Source of the DNA: Conidiobolus incongruus B7586
Lineage: Eukaryota; Entomophthoromycota; Entomophthoromycetes; Entomophthorales; Conidiobolaceae
Assembly: GCA_000697335.1 (NCBI GenBank)
Contig: JNEM01013203.1
Location: 1-18,400, forward strand
Reading direction: 5' to 3'
DNA: 18,400 nucleotides
Under the pieces are notes generated by a model. It saw only the letters and a program-made list of their open reading frames with translations. It searched no databases and was not told the DNA's origin. Positions 1 through 9,392 of this stretch are shown one piece after another. The translations under genes were made by a program, and so were the position numbers. Position 1 is the first letter of the stretch. Each line of letters opens with the position of its first letter.

Positions 1-284
1 TTTTTTTAACTTTTAAGTAATTTACCTAATAATAAAATATTAATTTAAATAATATTTCATTATTAAAAGTTACTTAAAAATTTTAAATAATTTTAAAAGG
101 TTTGTGGTTTAATTTTATTAATATTAAAATAAAAAACATTTAATAATTACTAATTAATTAAAGTGTAATTAAATTAAACAATCAATTTAAAAAATTATTT
201 TTTTATTTGAAATTAATAATAAGTTTAAAAAATCAAAAATTAAAAAATTTCCCATTTCTTTTATTTTATAATAATAATAATAAC
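1..284. other. AT-rich stretch, no gene seen
   Basis: This is almost pure A/T with short homopolymer runs. An ATG at 207 opens a frame that continues into the subtilase-like fragment starting near 285. Its first 26 or so residues are low complexity, ending in an asparagine run from an AAT microsatellite near 269-285, and match no protease segment I know. I see nothing else here. Confidence 0.6.
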
Positions 285-563
285 TATAAAGCTGGTTTTT
301 CTAATTTTAAAGAATGTGTTGATATTGTTACACCTGGTATAGATATTGTATCCTCTTGGATTAGTTATCCTGATATATTAGCTTATTTAGATAAAACTTC
401 AATAACCTGCTTTTATGTCTTAAGCATTATTGCTAGACTTTTAAATAAAAGAATGAAGATTATAAATCTTTAAATTAAAACTCTTAGGCTTAGTATCTAG
501 GATGTTATTATAATCAAACCTGGAGCTTCAAACCCTCTTGCTTATATTCCCACCTATTTATAT
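285..563 (+). pseudogene. Decayed proteinase K-type subtilase (S8) C-terminal fragment
   Basis: The frame from 285 to 470 reads AGFSNFKECVDIVTPGIDIV, then SSWIS and, after a short spacer, LDKTSIT. This follows the proteinase K-family order: SNFGxCVDIFAPGxDILSxW, then the catalytic-serine motif GTSMATPHVAG. The nucleophile serine is kept (codon 399-401), but the glycine before TS is lysine and the ATPHVAG stretch is unrecognisable. The frame stops at 471-473. Further family-like pieces follow: a GLVSRML stretch (about 481-510) in the +1 frame, and KPGASNPLAYIP (516-551) back in the first frame, resembling the usual ...TNIPxGTxNLLAYN tail. The Asp and His catalytic parts and the signal peptide are absent upstream. 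Living relatives are secreted endopeptidases, often expanded in insect-associated fungi. I read this as an old, truncated host pseudogene; the family call rests on motif order only. Confidence 0.72.
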
Positions 564-2773
564 GATTAAATAAATCAAGTGATTTACCATATATATGGAT
601 AATATAACTATATATTATATTTTTGAAGCATTTTGTGATATAACATACTCAGAATATTTTCAAAATGTTTCTTATTTAATTTGATATTTATATTAATAAA
701 AAATAATAATTAAGGATAGGAATTTATAAAAATTATTTTTTGATCTATCAATTTTGAAATTATTATTAATTCAGAAACTTAATTATAATAATTTAATCTA
801 ATTTCAATTTATTGAAATATTTTTTCTATTATATCAATGTTAAAATAATTACTCTTTTTTAACTTTATACTTCCAACTCGATTGAATATTGAAATAAAGC
901 TTATAAAAACTAATTCCCTCTTATAAATATATAATATATATTTAATTTTTAATTGATTTTAAATTCTGAACTCACAATCTATTAGTGTATACCTTGTTTT
1001 TAGGTCAGATTTTTGCTTGAATTGTTTGAGCATACATTTTCAAATATAAAATTTAAAAAAATTTTCGAGTCAAAAATTAACAATACCATAATAAATCAAT
1101 TTTGATGTAACATTTAAAATTAAAATTCCAAACAGGATTTCAAATCAAATTTACTCAAAATTAAAGTTGATTTGTGAGAAAATACAAAATTGAATAATTA
1201 TATGGTATATATGACAAAAAAAGAAATTTTGAAATATATAACTATAAGCTGTATATAATAGAAGGCCTTTCTTTGTTGATTTAATAAAATAACTATACCT
1301 GTTATGTCAATATTAGAATTATTAATAAACCCATTATATAATTCAATGTTTTTTGTAAATTTTGTATATTCGAAGTATATATTATGTATAAAGATTTTAA
1401 TAACAATTTACTCTTATTTAAAGTGTTATAAGCTCATATTTCTTATATATTTGAATATATTATAATCATATTTTTTCAATTTATAAATCTCAGTTATATA
1501 CAAAATTATCAATTGATCAATGTTATATGTATTATTTGTTATATATAAATATCAATTTCAAATTTATACGAATGAAGTAAATGAAAAACTATAAAATGGT
1601 TATCTGAAATATATTATATATATTGTTCAATACAATTGGATATAAAAAACTATTATCAATTATTTTTAAATTTAACACATATAAGGATTTTTGAGTTCAA
1701 TATTATAGCAAAAATAAACATGAAATTGTATAATATGAAAAAATTAAACATTATTACTTGAATAAAATTAATAGATATCCTCTATGATATTCTATTATTT
1801 AATATTTTTAAATATCATCAACTTAATATATATATATTATTGAAATTGTCACTATTCAAATATAATTAAACAGAAATTTAAAAGGATATATTTCAATAGC
1901 TCACTGATGGTTTTGGATAAATTACTATACAGAAAAAATATTATTCTAAATATTCAAATTACTTGAGAAAATTAAAAAATCAAGTCACTATATTTCTTCA
2001 TATTGTATAAATGACAATTTAAAAAGCCCCATTATTTTATTTTCAAATTCAAATTTTCATTTGAAAATTTTTATTGAAGAAAAAACTACAGTGAATATGT
2101 GTATTTTAATTAAATGATAATAATAAAAAACTAACAAAAAATGAAAATCACTATTATTAATTCGAGTTATATATTCAAGATGAATGATATATAAAACCAT
2201 CACAAAAATTTTGTGATTATGAAGTGATAAGACAATTTTATTTTCTACAATCATGTCATCCCACATTTTCACTGATAATAAAAATTAATTAATACAGCCA
2301 AAAATTTAAGATGAATTAATATCATATGCAAAAATGCAATAGCACATGGATAGAAACATTCATATATTAAAATTTTTCAGTTAGTAAAACATTTTAAAGA
2401 TTAAATTCAATATAATAATCAATGATTAAATTTTAATTGGTTATTTAGCACTATTACTTATTTGAAATTCTGATACAAGTTTATTATTTAATCCTAATTT
2501 TTTGTACATTATACAAAATATTCGAACTGGTTTTCTCAATTTTAATAATCTATTATTTATTGACAAAAATAAACAAATCAAAAGTGGTTAGGATATAAAT
2601 AATTGCCATTTGTGCAGTCACACTTTAATTAGGTTTGAAAATCTAATGACTAGATAAATATGTATTATTATTGAAATATCATTATGTAATAAATTATTAT
2701 GTAATATATCATCAGTGATAAAAATTTATATTAATTAAAGTATAATACTACAATTTAGGTGCTATAGATAAAA
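564..2773. other. Long AT-rich intergenic arm, no gene supported
   Basis: There is no coding-like composition, no tRNA box pattern and no sizeable repeat visible by eye. A 71-codon minus-strand frame at 2057-2272 has random composition and is of a length expected by chance at this base content. Short perfect inverted repeats such as AAATTTTC/GAAAATTT at 2051-2070 are also expected by chance. The right end is the 3' flank of the ALKBH1-type gene. Confidence 0.55.
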
Positions 2774-4010
2774 TTAGAAAACCTGTCTAACGTTGATGTT
2801 CACTATGGTAGTGTTGAGATATTCTGCTATGACATCCCAGTTTTCCATTTCGGCAGAATCAAGATCTTTATTAAATTTAGATCCTTTTAAGTAGTCGGGA
2901 AGTGTGGTTTCGATAATACGTGGTACTCCGTGGTAGCTTCGTCTACACTGTTCACCCATGATAACAATGTCTCCACTTCTGAGGATAAGAGGGATTGGCT
3001 CGGTTTCTTTTGTGGGTCCGCCCATTAAAAACACACAGCTTTGGCCCAAGCTGAAGGAGATTAGAGGCGCGGTGGTATTGGGTTCAGATTTGTCAATGTG
3101 GCCCATTAGGGAGTCTTTGAGCTGGTAGTAATTGATCACGCCGCCTTCGGATTTGAATTGACAGGGGTTATAACTGCTGATATAGCCATCGGTCAGAGGG
3201 TTACGAACTTGATAGATAGATTTGACGATTGCATCGCAGAGACTAGCAAATTCAGGTGGAACCTTGTGATTTTCATTTAATCTGTATTCTTTAGTGGGCC
3301 AATGGTATTGGTAGCCGAATGTGATCCATCTAAGTCGACGGATCATTTGATCAGGAGGCAGAGGTTTTAGGTTACTGTGTTCGATGGGAGCATTCTGGTC
3401 ATTCAAGCCATTGTATTGGTATCCTTCAGTTGCCGTACTAGTTTCAATTGCTTCTGGAACCTCACCTTTCTGGATAGTTTCTTCGTTTACTTTGGAAGGA
3501 TCTAGCTTAAGAGGAATATAATAGTCTGGATGATCGCTTGTTATTTGGTTATAATAGCTTCGTTCATAAACATCCCAGACTCCATGGGATGGAACTTTAA
3601 AGTGAGTATCAAGATTGGAGACATATGGAGGTTTGCTGTAAACTCGGGTACAAACTGATATTAAATCTCTTTGAGCTCGATTTGAAAATGGATTGGAAAT
3701 AACAATAAGTCCAGGCATAGATTTTACAATATAAGCTATGGTAGTATTTGGCGAAATGGAGGTTCCGAAATGCTCACTTAATTCACTTATATTGATACCT
3801 AAATCAACCTCCACTATTTGGTCTCTCACTTGAGCTAAATTATTGTCTAAATATTTAGTCATAGCAATCGGAATAATCAGGTGTATCAAATCGGTTTTTA
3901 TATCTTCGTTCTGCTGAACGAAAAGGTGTTTGATTTTTGAAGGTAGAAGGATCTCTCAAAGTAGACTGTTGTTTGAGGAGTTTTTTCTGTCTATTACTCA
4001 ATTCTGCCAT
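2774..4010 (-). CDS. ALKBH1: ALKBH1-type 2-oxoglutarate/Fe(II) dioxygenase, with N-terminal frame break
   Basis: The family demethylates or oxidises nucleic acids (tRNA and, in some reports, DNA) using Fe(II) and 2-oxoglutarate. The main frame (3889-2774, 371 codons) contains, in order, SMPGLIVISNPFS, the RWITFGYQYHW block, INYYQLKDSLMGHID with iron ligands H264 and D266, LISFSLGQSCVFLMGG, SGDIVIM, the third ligand in SYHGVPR (H320), and the C-terminal VNINVRQV. This is the full ALKBH1 catalytic order. The true N-terminus lies upstream in another frame: the ATG at 4010 opens MAELSNRQKK... and FRSAERRYKNRF...PDYSD, typical of fungal ALKBH1, and stops at 3857-3855. Joining the two frames needs either a 31-nt GC-AG intron (3865-3835), shorter than all other introns here, or a one-base frameshift near 3857. 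The first arginine of the R-x5-R 2-oxoglutarate motif is isoleucine (I362); the second, R368, is kept. The identity is secure; the start and the activity are uncertain. Confidence 0.88.
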
Positions 4011-4783
4011 TTTTAAATGTTAAATAAGTGAATATATATATATATTTATTGATAATTTATTAAATAAAGAGATTTGGAAATAATATTTTTATAAAATAAA
4101 ATTTAATATTAATTTCTGCATTCAGTTGCAATATATATTTTGAAGCTCATACATTATATTTATGGGAATATTAATATCTAATAACAAACTTATCTATTTT
4201 TGGATATCTAATTAAAATACACTATTTTGAATATAATGATGTAGAGTATAAAATATAATTCAGATTCATTTCTATCGCTCAGTTCGTTGTTTGTTATTTT
4301 GTAAATCCATTTTTTATGTATTCAAAAAATAAGATAAAATACTTCATATATATTATCGTTAGATCAATTTATATTATAAATCAATTAAGTTAGTAAATCC
4401 AATATAAACTTGATATATTTTGAATATTTTTTTCCTTGAAAAAAGGGATTCAACTTTAGATACAATTCATAATTTTGAAAATAATAATATTGATTAATTT
4501 GAGAATTATAAAAACATCAGACAATTGAAAAATACTGATATGACATAATTGTGTAAATTTAATATGATGGATTAATTAAACCATTATTAAATTCAATCAT
4601 ATATGAAATTGGCATAGTAAAAAATGCAAACGAAACGTTAGGATATATTAAATGATTCACTGTTTCTAAAACGTTATGAATAATCATATATTTTGAAAAT
4701 TTTTGTTTAAAAATTTTCAAAGCTAATATTAAGTTTGTACATATTGAATTTACAAATAAATAATATAATTGGCTTAAATTGGA
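4011..4783. other. Divergent intergenic region between ALKBH1 and NF-YA
   Basis: This is AT-rich DNA between two divergently oriented genes. A TA run (about 4032-4044) just upstream of the ALKBH1 ATG could serve as its TATA element. A 77-codon minus-strand frame at 4559-4792 has no recognisable motif and is not convincing. Nothing else is supported. Confidence 0.5.
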
Positions 4784-4939
4784 ATTGGCCAATCAATGAA
4801 ATGAGTTGATGATAACGATTGGATAAAAATACAATTACCTAATTAGGAAATTTGAATTAAGAAAAACCTAAATTGAAATTTCAAATTAGAATGTTGACAC
4901 GATATAATTAACCAATCAAAAAGGAAAAAAGGTATATAT
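4784..4939 (+). promoter_or_regulatory. NF-YA promoter with CCAAT boxes and TATA-like element
   Basis: Upstream of NF-YA are the palindrome ATTGGCCAAT (4784-4793), extended to a CCAATCA match at 4789-4795; an ATTGG at 4818-4822; a second CCAATCA at 4912-4918; and TATATAT at about 4933-4939. CCAATCA matches the core of the NF-Y consensus. A CCAAT box about 20 bp before a TATA element and 160-190 bp before the ATG is a plausible core promoter. Because the gene encodes the CCAAT-recognising subunit, autoregulation is a natural inference. Confidence 0.6.
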
Positions 4940-5102
4940 GAAATCATGTTAGAATTAGAATGAGGGATAATCAAATTTGGTTGGAGATTTGAGAGAGTGA
5001 TTTAATTTCTTTGAGTTTTGTTGGTTGATAGCTTCTTACTACTAAGTTAATTGGATCGTTTATATTAAAGGCACTTTCAAGCATTTTAGTTGGCTAATTC
5101 TC

Positions 5103-6039
5103 ATGATGGACTCCCCTACCCAATCACAATCTCTCAACAAACAACAACACTTAGGTGTTGTAGGTGGTGCTAAGGGTAATCCAAGTTCTCAAGTTCTACA
5201 GTATAATATCCCTAGCTACTCCCCTCACCATACTTATAGTGACTTGGTAATATTTCTTTGGCTTTTTTCGTCAAAAAAATTGATATATTAATTTACAATG
5301 TTAACTTTTAGTCCGAAATCAATCCCCCAGTCACACTTCAATATGACACGCTAGATGCCGTTCAACAACATGCTTATAATCAACATCAATATGAAATGGT
5401 AATTAACTTTAGTAATTTATTTTTTTTTTTGTCATCTCATAATTAATTTGGTTAATTTAGCCTATGATGAATCAGGCTCATAACATGCAAGCCGCTCCTG
5501 TGATTCAGCATATTGTCCCACATATTGCCGAAGAAGCGGAAGAACCTCTCTACGTCAATGCCAAACAATATCATCGTATTCTTAAGAGACGTCAAGCTCG
5601 TGCCAAATTAGAGCAAGAGCACAAAATTGCTAAAGCTCGTAAGGTATGAAACATTCATATTATCACTTTTGAAAGTATTATATCAATATATTATTATTAG
5701 AAATATCTTCATGAGTCCAGACACAAGCATGCACTTCGTCGTCCCAGAGGTCCCGGCGGTCGCTTTTTGACAGCAGCTGAAGTCGCTGAATTAGAAGCTA
5801 AAAAGGCTAAAGAAGCCGAAGAAGGTGGAAATACTGAACAGAATAATACCGACAACCAAAACAATGGTCAAACTGTGAATGCTGCCGGCTCTACACAAAC
5901 AAATGAGCAATTATCTCTCCAACAGCAAGCTGGTCAGAGCGCTCAAGGAGTTACAGGTTTCCAAGTCCCCGCCCAGGACGGAGTCCAAGGCGAAGCACTT
6001 CAAGATCCTAATGCTTCCATTGATCCCTCTCAAATTTAA
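5103..6039 (+). CDS. HAP2: CCAAT-binding factor subunit NF-YA / HAP2
   Basis: This subunit of the trimeric NF-Y (HAP) complex reads the CCAAT box and is brought to DNA by the NF-YB/NF-YC histone-fold pair. I place exons at 5103-5246, 5312-5398, 5461-5643 and 5701-6039; all introns are in phase 0 (65, 62 and 57 nt), giving 250 aa. The NF-YB/C-interaction helix A1 is at about 103-128 ([20 protein letters not shown]). The DNA-binding segment A2 is at about 139-161 ([20 protein letters not shown], then RFL), with its His and Arg residues intact. Intron 3 falls in the linker, between ARK and KYL. The N-terminal third is Q/N/H-rich and the tail is Q/N-rich, as is usual for activation regions. The start is the first of two adjacent ATGs. 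The gene looks intact and functional. Confidence 0.95.
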
Positions 6040-6817
6040 CCAATTCATATTTTGACCACTTTTTTATTGCATCAGGATACCATTTTACATATTGTAAGAT
6101 AACATCAATTTTTTTCTTGAATCATGGGAATTTTATTATTATTTTTTAAATTTCTATTATATATAAGTATTAACTTTTGACAAATATATTAAAATAAATA
6201 AAAATTACCGAATAACTATAAATTTTGGAAAAAACCATTAAAATTTGAATTAGATTAGCTGGTGGGATTTTATATTTGACAATAGCTTGAAATCAGCTAC
6301 GTATTGATTGGTTGCAAGGGCTGGGTTGCGACCCAATCAAATTGGCTCTTTGTTGATACCGAGTGAATAAGATCTATCTGATGCAATACGATCACTTTGT
6401 ATTGGTCTATTGCCAATTTGTCAATACCTACCAATCACTCTTTTTCTTTGATTTTGATCCATTCATTAAATTATCCAACAAAATCTCCATCCCATAAATT
6501 CTCATATATAAAAAAATTTTATTGGCAAAATAAATTGAAGTAAAGATTAGGATTCGAAAATTTGCAATCAATCCATTGTATTCAGTCAGTTTACTGCAAT
6601 TTTTAAACAGTAAATTTGATTTGCTAATGGTGGAGAGATTAATAAACAAATTAAAGTATTCTTTGAATAATTTAATTTGGAAGATTTCTTGAACATTAAT
6701 TTATTTTTCAATTAAATTAATGGTTGTCCTCTTCATAAAATTTGTTATTGAAAATTATAACCAATCACAAAAATAACATATGAGAAGTCCAAAGTATCTG
6801 ATTTTTATTGATAGTAA
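6040..6817. other. Convergent intergenic region with a GC-richer, CCAAT-rich island
   Basis: This lies between the 3' ends of NF-YA and the TMEM198-like gene, where no promoter is expected. Yet 6245-6440 is clearly GC-richer than its flanks and carries CCAAT motifs at 6305-6311 (reverse), 6333-6339 and 6431-6437, with another at 6761-6767. TTGATTGG (6304-6311) and CCAATCAA (6333-6340) form an 8-bp inverted repeat. Several frames look coding-like over short distances. One minus-strand frame reads LGRNPALATNQYVADFKLLS, faintly like an FHA-domain GR...S-x-x-H pattern, but it is interrupted by stops. I cannot say whether this is a fossil exon, a distal element or an RNA gene. The minus frame at 6428-6649 has no recognisable motif. 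Confidence 0.4.
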
Positions 6818-7552
6818 TCAATATTTATATTGGAAAAAGATTCCTTTATAAAGTAAAATAACGGAAATCAGCAGTATCCATTGTTCATTAGGTAGTTCAA
6901 ACTTTAGTCCATTAGACAATACGATTCTATTCCAAATATCCATTTTATTAAGATGATCAATACCAGTCAATAAACACTCAATTCCCAAAGTTGATGTAGT
7001 TAAAATCCCAATTGTACGAGTATCCCTCAACAATTTCAAATAATATCGAATTAAAATGTAATTAATTCCAATAGATATGAGAGTAATAAATACTAAAATA
7101 TATATATTAAATGCTTTCAAACTATAAAACCCAATTAAAAAACTAATTATTATAATCATAATAAATATTGGTATAATTCCAAATTTAATCATCATTAAAC
7201 TATATAATATCCAATTCGAATAGTTTTGGCCTATTTTGAAGCATATAAGAATTAACATGATATGATATAAGATACCAAATATTAAATCAAAACTGAATTG
7301 ATCTGGATTAGATTCAATAACATTGATAGTAAATTTGAGTTGAAATAAGACCAAATATACAGTATATAAACCTATAGACCACTTTAACCATCTGTTACCA
7401 TAGTATAATAAATAGTAACCCAATCCTAAGCATCCCAAACCGGTTAATAATTCGATACAGTTACTTGAATAAGAGTAAAATTGAATTTGATCGTTGGATA
7501 TTGAAATTAAATTCATTTTAGATATTAAGGATAAGAAATTATTTATTATCAA
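6818..7552 (-). CDS. TMEM198/DUF4203-type multi-pass membrane protein
   Basis: This is a 244-aa protein, mostly hydrophobic, with about seven predicted membrane segments: roughly 32-50, 57-75, 88-104, 110-123, 125-145, 150-170 and 222-240. The family resemblance is the TM7S3/TM198-like (DUF4203) pattern, with LLTGLGCLGLGYYLLYYG near the first helix and TIGILTTSTLGIECLLTGID near residues 180-199, where the family has a conserved TS-x-x-G...GID stretch. The family's molecular role is poorly known; TMEM198 has been linked to Wnt receptor signalling in animals, which says little about fungi. No introns are needed. The second Met (codon 13, near 7516) may be the real start, because a TATATAAA (7574-7567) lies only 15 bp before the first ATG. 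Codon use is strongly A/T-ending, more so than in its neighbours. Confidence 0.6.
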   Translation of the reverse strand: MIINNFLSLISKMNLISISNDQIQFYSYSSNCIELLTGLGCLGLGYYLLYYGNRWLKWSIGLYTVYLVLFQLKFTINVIESNPDQFSFDLIFGILYHIMLILICFKIGQNYSNWILYSLMMIKFGIIPIFIMIIIISFLIGFYSLKAFNIYILVFITLISIGINYILIRYYLKLLRDTRTIGILTTSTLGIECLLTGIDHLNKMDIWNRIVLSNGLKFELPNEQWILLISVILLYKGIFFQYKY

Positions 7553-7566
7553 GTGTTTGACTAGTA

Positions 7567-7608
7567 TTTATATAATGAATTTTTTACACTTTAGATAAAT
7601 ATGATTGG
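7567..7608 (-). promoter_or_regulatory. CCAAT plus TATA promoter of the TMEM198-like gene
   Basis: Read on the minus strand, CCAATCA (7608-7602) is followed about 30 bp later by TATATAAA (7574-7567), upstream of the gene start. The order and spacing resemble the NF-YA promoter. Position favours use of the internal Met near 7516. Confidence 0.45.
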
Positions 7609-7939
7609 TTATTTTTTTTCTTAATTGTTCACATATCCATTGATCTAGCAAATTTTTTCAAATCAAAATATCCAGTAATAATAGTATTAATCAATATATA
7701 ATCAAAATATACTCTACTTTTCATATATTAAACTAATCAACAAATTAAAATGATAGATTATTATTAATTGAATTATACTTCACATTAAATACAATAATGT
7801 ATTCATTTTTAATAATAAAAATTAAACAATATGGATTATTCAAATATTGAAATATAATGTATAAAATGAACTTAAGTGATGGATAGAGAATATCTTCTAA
7901 TATTGGTATTTCGACAATAATATATTCAAATATAGTTAA
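7609..7939. other. AT-rich intergenic, nothing seen
   Basis: This lies between the TMEM198-like promoter and the 3' end of the RIB7 remnant. I see no open frame, repeat or RNA-like structure that stands out. Confidence 0.5.
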
Positions 7940-9073
7940 TTAAAATTGATTCCATTTAGGTTGGCCAATTAAAATACAGCCAGCACCCAATTGATGATAC
8001 TTGATATTATCAATAGAAATATTATTATTTTAAGGATATAGTATAGTAAATATATATATATATATGATTAAATAGTATAATAAAACAAAACACCGCAATT
8101 GATTTAAATTTATCATAATTCAAAACCTTTGAATTCTCCACCAATTTAGGAGCAATAATAATATTGAGTCGGTTAAAGGAACTGGGAGCGTCGAGGAATG
8201 ACTGAATAATTTGAGAGCCTCCTTCTATCATCAATTTATGAATTCCAAGGTTCTTTATCTCTTGGATACTGTCGATGATATTAAATTGATCTATTGATAC
8301 CAGTCAATTAGAAATTGCCAATAAATGATAAATAATATAATAGAGTTTATTATTTTTGATTGGTGATATAATGACAAGTACACTGATCCCTCTCAATTTC
8401 TGTAACCATGAATATTATTAAGCAATTTATTAGTAAAAATAACATAGATTACACATTCAATTCAGTTTGATCACAGTTGTCAGTTGTAATAATAATTGGT
8501 TTTTTAAAGTGATCAGTTCACAAAAAATATTAATTTAATTGAAAATTGCGATTGATTACCATTCGTGTGGGATACTTGCCATTAGTTGAGTTTTTGATAA
8601 ATCTAGCAATGATAGAATAAATTAATATTGTTATTGTTAATGATAATGGGAGATATATACCAATTAATTTGGGATCATCAGATAGACAGATATTAATATC
8701 AATGAAAATTCCATCGTGAATATTTCTGAATCTTTTGATGTAGTAATTAATCAATCATTTATATTTAACAAGTAAAATTACTTATGAGTCATGATTAACG
8801 ATGGTTTACCACTTAAAATAAATGATTTATTGGGTTCTGAACTCAATTTTCCATATAAACTCTGAGCAAATATCAGAGTAATAATTTCTTCTAAATCATG
8901 ATAAACTAAATCAAATAACTGATTACATTCTAATATAGTAATTTGTAATTCAGTATTGCCACCTAATATTTAATTTAATTTGATTAGTTTATTATAAGAT
9001 GAAATGCGATATAAATTTGATGGGAGAATACGATTTTATTACGCTTGAAGAGTAATATACCTTGGGTCCTCAT
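7940..9073 (-). pseudogene. RIB7: Decayed RIB7 (2,5-diamino-6-ribosylamino-4(3H)-pyrimidinone 5'-phosphate reductase)
   Basis: RIB7 is the NADPH-dependent reductase of the fungal riboflavin pathway. Family blocks occur in order: ITLIFAQSLYGKLS (family TLTFAQSLDGKIS), FILSGKPSLIMTHK, FRNIHDGIFIDINICLSDDP (family LRxxHDAILVGxxTxLxDDP), YPTRMVINRNFQL, KKPIIITTD, HKLMIEGGSQIIQSFL, IIIAPKLV and a last block YHQLGAGCILIGQPKW. Exon-like pieces are 9073-9043, 8962-8782, 8731-8661, 8602-8455, 8399-8094 and 7999-7940, and most boundaries keep GT/AG and phase. Decay signs: stops at 8532-8530, 8520-8518 and 8306-8304; a phase break across the 8660-8603 intron; and conserved residues changed (SLDG to SLYG, VG to ID, GxD to GAG near the end). 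All the changes can be read directly; loss of function is inferred. A divergent but working gene is unlikely given three stops. Confidence 0.85.
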
Positions 9074-9392
9074 ATGACCTAAATTTAATATTCAACTAAA
9101 ACTTAAAAAATCATATAGTATTGAAATATTATGGAACAGATAGTGATGTTTAATTACATATATGGCTAAAAGTTTATTAACTGATGAAATACTTATATCA
9201 AATTATATAAAATAAGGTTAATAGTTTAAAATGAATAAAGAGTAAAAGAGACTGACATCATAATAGTAGCCGAATTCACATCTATAAGTTTTTGGAATTG
9301 ATTAAAGGGGATTGAATATTGTACATGAACTAAAAATAATTATATTTCCACTAAATAATGATATGCATATCATACCTCACTATCTTAAATAA
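9074..9392. other. Intergenic region with a short exon-like fragment
   Basis: This lies between the RIB7 remnant and the end of KIN17. On the minus strand 9329-9226 is open and coding-like (VQYSIPFNQFQKLIDVNS, then ATIMMSVSF). It is preceded by a good acceptor (ATTTTTAG), with a GTATGATATG donor-like sequence about 45 bp before that. I do not recognise the protein and see no partner exon. Confidence 0.35.

Noticed and set aside
2057-2272. 71-codon minus-strand open frame
   Set aside because: Random I/H/F/K-rich composition, no neighbours, chance length.
3840-3870. Programmed ribosomal frameshift in ALKBH1
   Set aside because: The stop-containing TGACTAAA context resembles some shift sites, but an indel or a short intron is simpler, and no stimulator structure is visible.
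4559-4792. 77-codon minus-strand open frame upstream of NF-YA
   Set aside because: No motif or family likeness; a frame of this length is expected by chance a few times in a window of this base composition.
6312-6340. tRNA-like arm (GGGTTGCGACCC)
   Set aside because: No TTCRANY T-loop, no matching A-box and no acceptor stem; a simple hairpin at most.
6428-6649. 73-codon minus-strand open frame
   Set aside because: No recognisable domain; the middle looks like AT-rich non-coding DNA. Kept only as part of the unexplained island region.
8051-8065. TA microsatellite
   Set aside because: Ordinary simple repeat inside a RIB7 intron; unremarkable in this genome.
8350-8365. CCAATCA motif on the minus strand
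   Set aside because: It falls inside RIB7-derived coding sequence, so it is explained by codons rather than regulation.
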